This document shows, one piece after another, positions 10,930-23,127 of a stretch of DNA of 64,000 nucleotides. The position numbers and the translations under genes are program-made. The notes under the pieces were generated by a model. It saw only the letters and a program-made list of their open reading frames with translations, ran no database searches and was not told where the DNA came from. Source of the DNA: Azorinus chamasolen (taxonomy: Eukaryota > Mollusca > Bivalvia > Cardiida > Solecurtidae); assembly GCA_963576725.1 (NCBI GenBank), contig OY755251.1:38882048-38946047 (forward strand), written 5' to 3'. Positions within the stretch are counted from its first letter, which is position 1. Each line of letters begins with the position of its first letter.

Positions 10930-11639
10930 TAAAAACAAACGGTTTCATGGTGTCAAATTTAGATTTTAATGAGATGCCAAGTTATTCAGCGCCTCATCCA
11001 GATGCAGACTACTGGCAAAGGTCATCCAAAATTGATATATAGTGTTGAACGCATTATAATAAATAGAGATAGATTTAATACCTGAAATAATGGAATTAAT
11101 CACTTTAGGAGTGTAATAAAACATTTAAATATACATATCTTGATCTGAATTCCGCCAAAAAATCCTTGCTGATCCTTTTAATAGATTCTCAACTAAAACT
11201 AGGTCATGTTTACAATATAAACCATTATCACCGTCATATTATACAATATTATAATTATGTCTCCAAAACTACAGGTACTGCAGAAGAAAAAAAAGTCAAG
11301 CATATTGTCTACTTAGAAATCTTTTTCAGAGACATGCATGAGAGATTTGTTTCCTTCATTGTTATACATGTACGTTTAGCCATGTGTGTGTGTTGGTTTT
11401 AGCTAGAAAGCTTTTTGCTTTATCAAATAAGCGAACACTGTTGAAGAAAATACATAAATAATCCCCTGCTAGGATTTTGCTATCATTGTCATAGACAGTC
11501 TGTTATTCTTGTAAGTTTTAGTCCAAAAGAAAATGGTAGAAATGTATGTACTACAGACACAGTGCAATTATTGACATTTGCTCACAATGCATTTACTAGC
11601 ATTTGTTACATATATAGTCACATGATTTGTAGTACAAAT

Positions 11640-12420
11640 GCTCTTATATGCTACACAATTATGTAGTGAGATTATCTATAGTGCAAATGCTGATATGTGT
11701 CACATATGTAGTGATACGATCTATAATGAATATGCTGGTATTTGTTATATGTGTAGTGACATGATCTACAGTGCAAATGCTGGTATTTATGACATGTATA
11801 GTGCAAATACTGGTGTCACATAATGTAGTGACATGATCTGGCATTTGTTGTAGGTGTAGTGACATGATCTACAGTGCAAATGCTGGTATTGATGACACAT
11901 ATAGAGCAAATACTGGTATGTGTCACATATGTAGTGACATGATCTGGCATTTGTTGTATGTGTAGTGACATGATCTACAGTGCAAATGCTGGTATTTATG
12001 ACGCATATAGAGCAAATACTGGTATGTGTCACATATGTAGTGACATGATCTGGCATTTGTTGTATGTGTAGTGACATGATCTACAGTGCAAATGCTGGTA
12101 TTTATGACACATATAGAGCAAATACTGGTATGTGTCACATATGTAGTGACATGATCTGGCATTTGTTATAGGTGTAGTGACATGAACTACAGTGCAAATG
12201 CTGGAATTTATGACACATATACTGCAAATACTGGTACATGTTACTAGTGACGTGATCTGGCATTTATTATATGTGTAGTGACATATTCTACAGTGCAAAT
12301 GCTGGTATTTATGACATTATGTAGTGCAAATGCTGGTATTTATGACATATACAGTGCAAATACTGGCATTTTTACATATAGTGCAATCGTTGGCATTTGC
12401 TCTAAATATACATGTGTTTA
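11640..12420. repeat. ~106-bp minisatellite
   Basis: Repeats of a unit containing gtagtgacatgatctggcat, cagtgcaaatgctggtattt and gagcaaatactggtatgtgt. The central copies (11918-12180) are nearly identical at about 106-bp spacing; the edges decay into half-units. Short open frames on both strands here are repeat artefacts. Confidence 0.85.
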
Positions 12421-12579
12421 CATTAAATATTGTAGAAACTAGGTATGAGGCATTTGTATTATAAAACATGTTAATATTCTGTCAACACTGTTCAAATAAA
12501 ATATTGCTATGTGTCTAACAAGTTTGAAACAAACAGTTTCATTGATTAAAGAACAAAAACAACGAGCATACCTTAATCA

Positions 12580-12960
12580 CCCTAAGTATTTGGACAGACA
12601 AACTTAGATAAATAGTGCAGACCCAGATCAAACTGCTACTGAAGGAGCAGTTTGATCAGTCTTCACTATTTGCTAATATGTCGGTATAATTGACAGTTGA
12701 TCAAAATGATGCCAAACTGTATAAGCCTTTCTACGCCTCTATAAAAGTCAACTTTTGAAACCATTGTGATAAATAGAGCATAGCAAAATGCTCTATTTAT
12801 GACAATGATTTCAAACTACAAAATTTTAAAATATGCCTTCTCTCTATTAATGCTCCTTTTTGGTAGATTTATTCAAGGAGGTTTGGTCTAAAAATAGCCT
12901 ATGAGGGAATGGGTTAAAGAGTAAACTGGATGTCTGAACACTTGGGGCAGTATAGGTAGA
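12580..12960 (-). repeat. PAL-4 copy interrupted by PAL-2
   Basis: Core cccagatcaaactgctactg and its complement, then caaaatgatgccaaactgta. After the PAL-2 insert the element ends gtaaactggatgtctgaaca. Confidence 0.75.
12716..12917 (-). repeat. PAL-2 copy nested in PAL-4
   Basis: Shortened hairpin loop (gagcatagcaaaatgctc); ends gcctatgagggaatgggtta. Confidence 0.8.
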
Positions 12961-13146
12961 TATTCAGTATTTAAGATTGGAGAAGTTGTATGACAAGAAT
13001 GACAGACTCTAGATGCTGTATCATAGTCAAACTACTTGTATATTGCATTATGCACATACTCACTCAAATTTGTTGAGCAGGAATTATCTTCCTTTGCCAT
13101 GTAATCAAAAGCAAGAAAAAAACACCTAGCATGGAATGAAGCAGCT

Positions 13147-13395
13147 TAACCATTTACTCCATGAATATGCCTTTCTACACCTTTGCAAACAGAGTAGACC
13201 CAGATCAGATGATTCCTATAGGAGCCGTCTGATCAGGGTCTGCACTGTTTGCTTATGATATAATATATATATGATTCTACAGTTTCTGCCATGGCTAAAA
13301 CATTTCTGTGTCCATGTGCTGTTATAACAATCAATCTAATTAATATTCATGGCATCATTTTTTCTTACATGAATATTCATAGAGTAAAGGATTAA
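13147..13395 (-). repeat. PAL-1 copy
   Basis: Full length, with the core first (gcaaacagagtagacccaga ... gatcagggtctgcactgttt) and the catgaatattcatagagtaa flank last. Confidence 0.85.
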
Positions 13396-13532
13396 CTATA
13401 TATACTGGCTTTATCAGCTGCATTTGAATAGGCTTGTGCAAATTAGCTAATCCACTGGCACTTGTATATGTTTATATGCTACTTTCACTGTCCATATTTA
13501 CTTGATTTGGTATGTAACTAGTTTGCAATGAA

Positions 13533-13763
13533 TAGGGATTTGAAATAGCAAAGCCTTCTTTATAATGTTTTAGCTGGTACCCTGTTGGCTATGTTTCACA
13601 CTGTTAATACTCATGATTTGAATAGCAAAACTTTCTTTATAATTTTTAGCTGGTACCCTATTGGCTATGTTTCACACTGTAAATATTCGTAATTTCAATA
13701 GCTAAGCCTTGTTTATTATGTTTAGCTGGTACCCTGTTGGCTATGTTTCATACTGTTAAGGTT
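13533..13763. repeat. three tandem ~80-bp repeats
   Basis: Three copies of a unit with agctggtaccctgttggcta and tgtttcacactgtta, separated by aatagcaaagccttctttat variants. Confidence 0.8.
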
Positions 13764-13877
13764 TTATTTTGCAGCAGGTTGCATGGTAAGATATATAGAT
13801 TTTCTGAAGACATGACATGTAAACCTTTACTTCAAGACTATTTGTGGTTATGTGAATGATTATGCAAGACTCTTAAG

Positions 13878-14073
13878 ACTTCATGCATATTCATTGACTG
13901 AAGTTGTAAAGTGGTACCTCAAGGAAGGAACTTTATACCTAAGAATCAGTCTATGTAATACCATGAGCAAACTGAGCAGACCCTGAGCAGACAGTTGTAT
14001 AGGAGTCCTCTGATCTGAGTGTAGTCTGTTTTCAAAGATGTTAAAAGGCATCTTTATAATGTAAAAGGTCATA
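13878..14073 (+). repeat. diverged PAL-1 copy
   Basis: Retains taccatgagcaaactgagca and a core with GTATAGGAGTCCTCTGATC. Both ends are eroded. Confidence 0.6.
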
Positions 14074-14172
14074 ATTATATGATCACAATCATTGTAGACC
14101 ATTATCACATGCAGCAGCTGGTTATAACCATTTCAGCCCTGATGTTTCACTATGGAATTAGCCGATCAGCAC

Positions 14173-14400
14173 GTTAACCCATTCCCTCATATTGACGCCT
14201 TTTGATGCCTCTGTTGGAGTCACTGTATGAAAACCATTGTGATAAATAGAGCATTTGCTCCATAGGAGCAAATGCACTTTTTATCACAATGGTTTCAAAA
14301 CTAGACAATTTTAGAATTTTCCTTTCCTCTAGTAAACGCTCCTTTTCGTAGATTTACTCAGAGTTTGGGTCTAAAAATAGCTTATGAGGTAATGGGTTAA
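14173..14400 (-). repeat. PAL-2 copy, complete
   Basis: gTTAAcccattccctcat at one end and gaggtaatggGTTAA at the other, with a GAGCATTTGCTCCATAGGAG core. Confidence 0.85.
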
Positions 14401-14479
14401 CTTACTGAGTCCACTCAGTATCAAAGATTACAACTTGAAAAAAATGATTTAAGTTTGCTTGGGGATTTTATATGACGAA

Positions 14480-14602
14480 AAGTGCAGACCTAGAACAGTG
14501 CAGCCCTAGAGCAGCGGCCTTTTCCATGATCCGGCTTATCAGAGTCTACAGTGTTTGCAAATTCTAGTTAACGTAGTTTCCATATTCAAAGTGTTAAGAT
14601 AT
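14480..14602. repeat. degenerate core element
   Basis: agtgcagacctagaacagtg faces cttatcagagtctacagtgt across a scrambled centre. It ends in TTAA at 14596. Confidence 0.5.
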
Positions 14603-14993
14603 TATATAAATGATGTGTCTATTTGTGTGTAGTATTATATACCCACATTTCAATGACTTCCCACTTTCCAGAAGGCCAAAACATAAATGCTGTTCTGTTA
14701 AGAAATATTGATACAAAATTGAACAAGTTAAATTGCAAAAACATATTGCAAAAGTGTTGGCAATTTCATGCAATTTTCATACTCTTGTAAGTATAATAAT
14801 AATGTCTGAAGAAAGTGTAAAACAGTGGGTGTATTGTGGTTCATAATTACTGATACATGTAAAATGTAACAAAATTCAGGAAAACTGACTTATAAAATAG
14901 TTGTATTTGCAAAACCGACATACATTTTACATGATCTGAATTATAAAAATTACCGAAATAAGTCTTAAGACCTACTGTAAAATCATGTAAAAA

Positions 14994-15066
14994 ACAGGAG
15001 CCATCTGATCTGGATCTACTCTGTTTGCAAAGGTGTAGAAAAGCATATTTATGGAGTAAAGGGTTA
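14994..15066 (+). repeat. right half of a PAL-1 copy
   Basis: Starts at the hairpin axis (aggagccatctgatctggat) and runs to atggagtaaagggttaa. The left half is missing, so the break is at the palindrome centre. Confidence 0.7.
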
Positions 15067-15472
15067 AACATAGGTGTGATGAGGACAAAAGTATCTGGCA
15101 TGACTTGTTTGTCCTGCATGCAGTTAGCACCTGTCTGAAAGCCCCAGAATTAGGCTTCCTTTGGATTGTGAAATCAGACAGGTTTCCTCTTGTGCAGTAC
15201 TGAGTCATCAGAAAACGCTGCAGGTATGACAAATGTCTACTAGCTATATGCTCCAGTTCATCAGTTAAACTTGACTGATGAATTCCACTTCAAAGACAAA
15301 CAGAGAGGTAGGACTAGATAATCAATTAAACAACAACCAATTCCATCTATAGTCAGCTGTGGTCTGTGATTTTTGTTGCCTTAAATTGCTTGTAGTCAGG
15401 CTAGCAATTATCTGAAGGTAAAAAGATTGCAACTGAATGCTGACATTACAAATCGTTATGTTCCATCATTAT

Positions 15473-17200
15473 TTAACCCTTTCTTTCACATCATTGCTTA
15501 AATTCACTCTTTGCAATCAGAGTAGACTCAAATTAGAGCCGTGCAGACCCAGATCAGAGTTCCTCCATCAGCGCTACATCCTGGGTCTACACAGAGCCAT
15601 GCAGACCCAGATCAGAGTTCCTCCATCAGCGCTACATCCTGGGTCTACACAGAGCCATGCAGACCCTGACCAGAGTTCCTCCATGAGTGCTACTTAATGG
15701 GTCTGCATGGCTCTAAGTAGACCCAGGATGTAGCACTGATCAGAGTTCCTCCATAGATAGATAGATAGATTTATTTCAATATTGAGCAACAAGACAATCG
15801 TTAACAACACATACATATCTTAAAATTATAAAAGAATAAAAATTAATAATCCTTGGTCTACACAGAGCAGTGCAGACCCTGATCTGAGTTCCTCCATGAG
15901 CACTACATTCTGGGTCTACACAGAGCCGTGCAGACCCTGATCAGAATGCTCTAACACGAGCACTACAATGTGGGTCTACACAGAGCCATGCAGACCCTGA
16001 TCTGGAGAGTGCTCTAACAAGAACACTACCATATTGGTCTACAGAGAGCCGTTCAGACCCTGATCAGAGTGCTCTTACAGGAGCCCTACCATGTGGGTCT
16101 ACACACAGCAGTGCAGACCCTGATCAGAGTATTCTTACAGGAGCACTACCATGTGGGTCTACACAGAGCAGTGCAGACCCTGATCAGAGTATTCTTACAG
16201 GAGCACTACCATGTGGGTCTACACAGAGCAGTGCAGACCCTGATCAGAGTATTCTTACAGGAGCACTACCATGTGGGTCTACACACAGCAGTGCAGACCC
16301 TGATCAGAGTATTCTTACAGGAGCACTACCATGTGGGTCTACACAGAGCAGTGCAGACCCTGATCAGAGTATTCTTACAGGAGCACTACCATGTGGGTCT
16401 ACACACAGCAGTGCAGACCCTGATCAGAGTATTCTTACAGGAGCACTACCATGTGGGTCTACACACAGCTGTGCAGACCCTGATCAGAGTATTCTTACAG
16501 GAGCACTACCATGTGGGTCTACACAGAGCAGTGCAGACCCTGATCAGAGTATTCTTACAGGAGCACTACCATGTGGGTCTACACACAGCTGTGCAGACCC
16601 TGATCAGAGTATTCTTACAGGAGCACTACCATGTGGGTCTACACAGAGCAGTGCAGACCCTGATCAGAGTATTCTTACAGGAGCACTACCATGTGGGTCT
16701 ACACACAGCAGTGCAGACCCTGATCAGAGTATTCTTACAGGAGCACTACCATGTGGGTTTACACGGAGCAGTGCAGACCCTGATCAGAATGCTCTTACAG
16801 GAGCACTACCATGTGGGTCTACACACAGCAGTGCAGACCCTGATCAGAGTATTCTTACAGGAGCACTACCATGTGGGTTTACACGGAGCAGTGCAGACCC
16901 TGATCAGAATGCTCTTACAGGATCACTACCATGTGGGTCTACACAGAGCAGTGCAGACCCTGATCAGAATGCTCTTACAGGAGCACTACCATGTGGGTCT
17001 ACACAGAGCAGTGCAGACCCTGATCAGAGTGTTCCTCCAGAAGCACTACCATGTGGGTCTACACAGAGCCGTGCAGACCCTGATCAGAGTGTTCTTACAG
17101 GATCACTACCATGTGGGTCTACACAGAGCAGTGCAGACCCTGATCAGAGTGTTCTTACAGGAGTGCAACCACCTGGATCTAAGTGCTTGTTCAGTTTGAG
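15473..17200. repeat. 58-60-bp satellite grown from a MITE core
   Basis: After a MITE-like left end (ttaaccctttctttcacatc ... tttgcaatcagagtagac) come about 58-bp copies from 15543, then strictly 60-bp copies from about 16021 to 17160. Each unit holds gagcactaccatgtgggtct and gtgcagaccctgatcagagt, recognisable core sequence. Two variants (cacacagca and cacagagca) partly alternate, and the blocks at 16741 and 16861 share the same private changes, which indicates 120-bp dimer duplication. The 60-bp period keeps a 376-codon frame open (16069-17199); I do not regard it as a gene. Confidence 0.9.
15753..15850 (-). mobile_element. retroposon 3' tail inside the satellite
   Basis: An insert of unrelated sequence splits the array. 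It opens with a GATA microsatellite and gatttatttcaatattgagc. On the minus strand this gives an AT-rich 3' end with a (TATC)n tail, as in LINE/SINE 3' ends. No reverse-transcriptase coding remains. Confidence 0.5.
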
Positions 17201-17482
17201 TTAATTTGTTCCCTATACTGAAATGGTTAAAAACACACTAGTACTTCAGCCAATAACATATAATTTCTGGTACAAGCCTGACATATCAGCATGAAATATT
17301 TAGTATTTATCAGCCATCATTAATCACTACTAAAAGTAGATCCATTTGACCAGAATGTATAAATTTCAGTGTGTTATCAGTATCTACAAACAGACCATCA
17401 TGATGTCCATTAATATTAATGTTGTACAATGCGTAAATACATGTTTACTCACATACTTAGTACTTTTAAGATGCCGTTTGGG

Positions 17483-17832
17483 TTGAATTACCTCATAGAT
17501 ATGCCTTTGAAAACAGAGTAGACCCAGATTAGATGGCGCCTGTAGGTGCCTTCTGATCAGCGTCTGCCCTGTTTGCTTCTGGAATATGTAGATAATGATT
17601 CTTGTTGCAAAAAAGACAAAAAATTTTTTAGTTTTATATGCCATTATAAAATTCGGTTACTTAATATTCAATTCAAGATGTTATTTCTCAGAGCTACAGA
17701 TAATGGTGTGTACTCAAATACGTAAACCGTCATTGCTCGATCCGCCAAACCCTATGCTGTGATAGTATTTCTGCTTAATACAGAACGAAAGCAACGTTCA
17801 TCAAGCATCTTAAACCATGAAGTAAAGGGTTA
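17483..17832 (-). repeat. PAL-1 copy carrying half of a PAL-3 element
   Basis: The PAL-1 core and tacttaatattcaattcaag run to about 17690. A PAL-3 half (gagctacagataatggtgtg ... ccgccaaaccctatgctgtg) follows to about 17766. The PAL-1 end resumes at catgaagtaaagggttaa. Confidence 0.6.
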
Positions 17833-17845
17833 AACTATGATCCAT

Positions 17846-18056
17846 CTTAACCCATTACCTCATAGGCTATTTTAAGACCCAACTTCTTTGAATCAGTCTA
17901 CCGATAAGGAGCATTTACTAGAGAAAAGGAAAATGTTAGAATTGTTTAGTCTTGAAACCATTGTGATAAAAAGAGCATTTGTTCCTATATGGAGCAAATG
18001 CTGTATTTATCATAATGGTTTCAAGAAGTGACTTTTACAGAGGCAAATGGGCTAAA
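17846..18056 (+). repeat. PAL-2 copy at the edge of a satellite
   Basis: cttaacccattacctcatag start, and a core with a tatatgg loop. It is flanked on both sides by the actatgatc unit of the following satellite, so it inserted into that array. Confidence 0.8.
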
Positions 18057-19262
18057 CTATGATCTGTCTTAAAAACATGAAGTAATGGAGTAAACCATAG
18101 TATGTGGTCTGTCTTAAAACATGAAGTAGTGGATTAAACTATGATCGGTCTTAAAACATGAAATAGTGGATTAAACTATGGTCTGTCTTAAAACATGAAG
18201 TAGTGGATTAAAATATGATCGGTCTTAAAACATGAAATAGTGGATTAAACTATGATCTGTCTTAAAACATGAAGTAGTGGATTAAACTATGGTCTGTCTT
18301 AAAACATGAAGTAATGGGTACACTATGATCCATCTTATAACATGAAATAATGGGTTAAACTATGATCTGTCTTAAAACGTGGAGTAACTATGATCTGTCT
18401 TAAAACATGAATAATGGTTAAACTATGATATATGGTCTGTCTTAAAACATGAATTATGGTTAAACTATGATATATGGTCTGTCTTAAAACATGAATTAAT
18501 GGTTAAACTATGATCTGTCTTAAAACATGAAGTAATGGAGTAAGCTATGATCCATCTTAAAACATGAATAATGGTTAAACTATGATATATGGTCTGTCTT
18601 AAAACATGAATAATGGTTAAACTATGATATATGGTCTGTCTTAAAACATGAATTAATGGTTAAACTATGATCTGTCTTAAAACATGAAGTAATGGAGTAA
18701 GCTATGATCCATCTTAAAACATGAATAATGGTTAAACTATGATATATGGTCTGTCTTAAAACATGAATAATGGTTAAACTATGATATATGGTCCGTCTTA
18801 AAACATGAATTAATGGTTAAACTATGATCTGTCTTAAAACATGAAGTAATGGAGTAAGCTATGATCCATCTTAAAACATGAATAATGGTTAAACTATGAT
18901 ATATGGTCTGTCTTAAAAGATGAATAATGGTTAAACTATGATATATGGTCCGTCTTAAAACATGAATTAATGGTTAAACTATGATATATGGTCTGTCTTA
19001 AAACATGAATTAATGGTTAAACTATGATATATGATCTGTCTTAAAACATGAAATAATGGAGTAAACTATGACCCATCTTAAAACATGAAATAATGGTTAA
19101 AATATTATCTATGTTGTCTTTAAACATGAAGTAATTGGTAAACTATGATCTGTCGTAAAACATGAAGTAATGGTTAAACTATAATCTATGGTCTGTCTTA
19201 AAACATGAAGTAATGGGTACACTATGATCTGTCTTAAACCATGAAGTAATTGATTAACTTAT
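18050..19262. repeat. 37-46-bp AT-rich satellite
   Basis: About 30 copies of ttaaactatgatctgtctta plus aaacatgaagtaatgg, with indels (tatatgg, aagta). Larger blocks of about 150-165 bp recur (18500-18960), a higher-order organisation. Confidence 0.85.
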
Positions 19263-19469
19263 TATCTATGTTAAACCCCCTGATATAGTCACCATTGTAG
19301 AGAAATTAATCATAAAATCCAATTACATGTTGTAGCATCAGGACCCAGCATATGTGTGAGGATAACATAATTGATATATAATTAGTTAAATAAGCCCAGA
19401 AGTAACAATATGAAATGAGCTCTCACAATTTGGACAATGAACTATTTGTCACTAAAATTTGTTTCCCTT

Positions 19470-19676
19470 AACTCTTTGCATGCTAGCGCGAAACCACGAT
19501 TACTTAATTGCAAACAGTTTGGATCCAGATGAGACACCGCATAATGTTTGACACTGATCATAATTATGTTTGCAAAGAAATGAGAGATATTTTATTATTT
19601 GAAGAATTGAAGCAGTGGACTGAAGCAGTGGACAATTGCTGCAGACAAAAACTTACTAAGCATGCAATGAGTTAAC
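19470..19676. repeat. PAL-6 element with clear ends
   Basis: TTAACTCTTTGCATGCTAGC at the left and aagcatgcaatgagttaa at the right form terminal inverted repeats. Inside is gcaaacagtttggatccaga. The second core arm is reduced. Confidence 0.75.
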
Positions 19677-20172
19677 CCTTTCTTATGTATAAACTCCTTT
19701 TCACAAATTTTCCAACAGAGAAGACGCACAACAGAATGTCTCCCATAGGAGCCGTCTGATCAGGGTCTTATCTGTGTGCCATAGGAGCCGTCTGATCAGG
19801 GTCTTATCTGTGTGCCTAACGTATAAAACACAACAGAATGTCTCCCATAGGAGCCGTCTGATCAGGGTCTTATCTGTGTGCCCAGAATGTCTCCCATAGG
19901 AGCCTTCTGATCAGGGTCTTATCTGTGTGCCCAGAATGTCTCCCATAGGAGCCTTCTGATCAGGGTCTTATCTGTGTGCCCAGAATGTCTCCCATAGGAG
20001 CCTTCTGATCAGGGTCTTATCTGTGTGCCCAGAATGTCTACCATAGGAGCCGTCTGATCAGGGTCTTATCTGTGTGCCTAAGATCACATTGTACTGTTTC
20101 TGCCTGAGCCAAATCATCTTGTGTACATGCCATCATAAAAGTTCAGCTAATAAATATTCATAATGTCAAATT
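19675..20172 (-). repeat. PAL-1 copy with an expanded core
   Basis: Begins ttaaccctttcttatgtata. The second core arm (cataggagccgtctgatcag + ggtcttatctgtgtgcc) is amplified about seven times at roughly 48-bp spacing (19735-20087). The normal flank then follows (ctgtttctgcctgagcc ... taaatattcataatgtc). It is a satellite contained in its parent element. Confidence 0.85.
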
Positions 20173-20173
20173 A

Positions 20174-20308
20174 GCAAATGCTCTATTTATCACAATGGTT
20201 TCAAAAATAAACAATTCTAACATTTTCCTTTTCGCTTGTAAATGCTCCAGTTCGGTAGATTTATTCCAAGAGGTAAGGTCTTAAAATATCATATGGGGGA
20301 ATGGGTTA
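20174..20308 (-). repeat. half PAL-2 copy
   Basis: Starts at the hairpin axis (agcaaatgctctatttatca) and runs to atgggggaatgggtta. Confidence 0.75.
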
Positions 20309-20334
20309 GGTTAGTTATATAGTAGCCATTAGTA

Positions 20335-20603
20335 TAATAAGGGAGCCCTCGCATCAGGGTCTGCATTGTTTGTCATGTAACGCTTAGTTGCTTCATGAAT
20401 ATTCCTGGAAGAAATGATGACATCATGAATATTAATCAGATTAATTGTTTTAAAAGCACAATAGACACAGGAAGATTTGGCCATGGCAGAAACTATAAGC
20501 TTATCTATAATATTATAATAATATACCATAGGCAAACAGAGCAGACCCTGATCAGACATCTTCCAAGGCATAGAAAGGCATAATAATGGAGTAAGGGATT
20601 AAA
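20335..20603 (+). repeat. PAL-5 fragment followed by a PAL-1 copy
   Basis: 20339-20378 is half of a PAL-5 core (cgcatcagggtctgcattgt). From 20380 a PAL-1 copy runs from gttgcttcatgaatattcct to ataatggagtaagggattaa, with part of its core deleted. Confidence 0.65.
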
Positions 20604-20799
20604 TTTGTCATCTGCTATGCATTTAAGTTATCTGTTACACAATAAATCAGGGGAGGTAACTAATACATAATGGGCATTATTTTTAGACTTAATTACTTTT
20701 CTTTCTTTTCTTTTTTTTTTATAGAATATCCTGTCCTTTTTCTAGTGACATTTTAGATATATCACAGTTGATTGCCAACCTAATGCTGCATTATATCCT

Positions 20800-21066
20800 T
20801 AACCCTTTACCTGTTAGAAACACCTATTAAACCTTTCCTTCATATAAACATGTTTTCCCGCTTTGCAAATAGAGTAGACCCAGATCAGACAGCTCCTATA
20901 GGAGCTGTCTGATCAGGGTCTGCTCTGTTTGCTAATGGAATTTGATAGACCTGTTTCCTTAGTTTCTAAAATGACTATAATGTTCCACCTTCCATATTTT
21001 ATTTTAACTATTTTGTCCATGAATATTCAGTAGGTATATAAATTTGGTCTAAATATAGAACAATGA
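20800..21066 (-). repeat. PAL-1b copy
   Basis: TTAA-bounded start, near-perfect core gcaaatagagtagacccaga with GCTCCTATAGGAGC, then ttagtttctaaaatgactat and attttgtccatgaatattca. Confidence 0.75.
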
Positions 21067-21215
21067 ACAGAACAGCTGATCAGGGTCTGATCTGTTTGCT
21101 TTGGAAATCCTATAGATATGATTTCACAGTTTCTGTCATAGTTCATAATGCCATTATTATTCATGCAATAATTATTTATTGCATGACTATTCATGAGATA
21201 ACAGGTTTGGTAGGA
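21067..21215 (-). repeat. PAL-1 right-part fragment
   Basis: Starts within the core (cagctgatcagggtctgatc), then atttcacagtttctgtcata and a tattcatgagataacaggtt end. Confidence 0.65.
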
Positions 21216-21636
21216 AAAGAGATGCCTCACACATTTTCATAAAGTGATGATCCATTTTAACTTCAATAGGGCAAGTAAACAAATATTACAGCAACAAGGT
21301 TTAGCCTTGGATGGAAACCGTGGCACCTGTGTTTGATGATGATATCCTGGAGTAGGTGTTTATCTCAGACGAGAATCATTATTAGAAAGCGAATCTGTCA
21401 ACATTGAAGTCTGTTAAAGAGAGATTGGTTGTCAAGATTTGGATACTTTTTCAGTAGTCTGAATGCATGTAGTAGGCACAAAAAATGCACCAAATGGAAG
21501 ACTGAATCTTTGTATGCCAATTACTGATTGTCTGTAGCAATAAATGTCTTCTACAACTCTCAAAACTCATTCTTCCATTAATTTTGTTCTCATACATAAA
21601 TCAGTGTTGTTTATCTCGGATCCAAACTGAATTAAC

Positions 21637-21661
21637 CCCTTATTATACCCCCCACAACGAA

Positions 21662-21693
<32 letters not shown>

Positions 21694-22583
21694 ATACTGG
21701 AATCAGGTTGTCCGTCTGTCCGTCCGTGGACACAATTTTGTCCCGCCTTCTTCTTATACAGTTTTGCTTCAATTTTGTTGAAAGTTCATGTATAGCCATA
21801 TGACCATATAAACCTGAGCACAGCATATTTCCATTATGATCGGACCACTAGTTCAGGAGTTATCTCCCCTTTTTAGTCCCCTACCAATGTTTTCCGGTAT
21901 TCTGGACTTTTTATGGAAGTGACTCAAGATATCAACTCTATATTTAGTACAAAGCTAAATCTAGATAGGTTACAGCTTGTGTTACAATCTCAGCCAGGTT
22001 GAATAATTATTTCCAGAGTTATTGCCCTTGAACTTTAATTTTTTTCTTCAAATTTGGGATTTTCCAGACTTTTTTTGGAAGTGGTTGCAGATATTAACTT
22101 TATATTTGGCATAAAGCTAACTCTAGATGAATTACAGCTTAATTCCCAATCTCAGTCTGGTTGAATAATTTTTGACAGAGTTATGGCCCTTGAACTTTAT
22201 TTTTTTGTCAAATTTTCAATTTTCCCCGTCTTTCTTTGGAAGTGGTTAGAGATATTAACTTCATATTTGACATAGAGCTAAATCTAGATGAGGTACAGCT
22301 TAAGTTCAAATATGGGTCTGGTTGAATAATTTTATTGTCCTTGAACTTGATGTTTTTCTGAAAAGGTACCTAGCTTTAGAACTTTGGATTTGACAAAAAC
22401 CTCATGAAAGGGTCTTGTTTCTCTGAATTATTCTTCATTTTCATTACATAAATTAGGTTGGGGCATGTATTGTTTTTAAATCTCTTCATTTTTCTGTATG
22501 TACATATGTTCAGATTGATGATAGGTGTTCTGACAAGCAGACAGGTGGGGGGTATTCGTTAGCCTTTGGCTTACAGTTCTAGT
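21637..22583 (+). mobile_element. Helitron/pearl-like element
   Basis: Starts with a TATACCCCCCAC arm facing GGGGGGTATAC across a T/G homopolymer, then (gtccgtct)n. Three ~155-bp core repeats follow (tggaagtg...gatattaacttnatattt...ggttgaataattnt...ttatngcccttgaacttta). It ends attcgttAGCCTTTGGCTtacagttCTAG: a small hairpin 11 nt before a terminal CTAG. This layout matches the non-autonomous pearl-type and Helitron-related elements known from bivalves. No Rep/helicase coding is present. Confidence 0.65.
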
Positions 22584-22586
22584 TTC

Positions 22587-22898
22587 ATTAAATATGCCTT
22601 TCTATGCCTTTGCAAACAGAGTAGACCCAGTTCAGATGGCGCCAGTAGGCAGATGGCTCCAGTAGGATCAGGGTCTGATCAGGGTCTGCTCTGTTTGTGT
22701 GTGAAATAATATAGATATGAGTTACAGTTTCCATTATGGCAAAAAAATCCCATTATAAAAAATGATCTAATTAATATTCAGGATGTCATTATTTCTGACA
22801 TGAATATTCATAGAGTAAAGGGTTAACTAATTTTTTGCAATGGTTTATGAACACAGGAATTGTTGGCCATGGCAGAAACTAGAATTAGATTATTCCTT
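22587..22898 (-). repeat. PAL-1 copy plus left fragment of another
   Basis: To 22826: a PAL-1 with a rearranged core (ggcgccagtaggcagatggc; cagggtctgatcagggtctg duplicates one arm). From 22836 to 22898: a plus-oriented fragment with gaacacaggaattgttggcc. Confidence 0.7.
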
Positions 22899-23127
22899 AA
22901 CCCTTTCCTTCATATGCTATTTTTAGACCCAACCTCTTTGAATGAATCTACCCAAAAGGAGCATTTACTAGAGAAAAGTAAAATTTTAGAATTTTGTAGT
23001 TTGAAAGCATTCTGATAAATAGAGCATTTGTTCCTATAGGAGCAAATGCTCTGTTTATCTCAATGGTTTCAAGAAGTGGTTATTACAGAGGCTTAGAAAG
23101 GCGTATTTATGGAGGAAAGGGATCTGT
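22897..23127 (+). repeat. PAL-2 copy
   Basis: ttaaccctttccttcatatg start, GAGCATTTGTTCCTATAGGA core, aggcgtatttatggaggaaa end. Confidence 0.8.

Noticed and set aside
15753..15850. Complete SINE or LINE
   Set aside because: Only about 100 bp with a tetranucleotide tail; no promoter boxes or reverse-transcriptase coding.
16069..17199. 376-aa open frame, the longest in the window
   Set aside because: It is entirely 20-residue repeats produced by the 60-bp satellite, whose unit length keeps any stop-free frame open.
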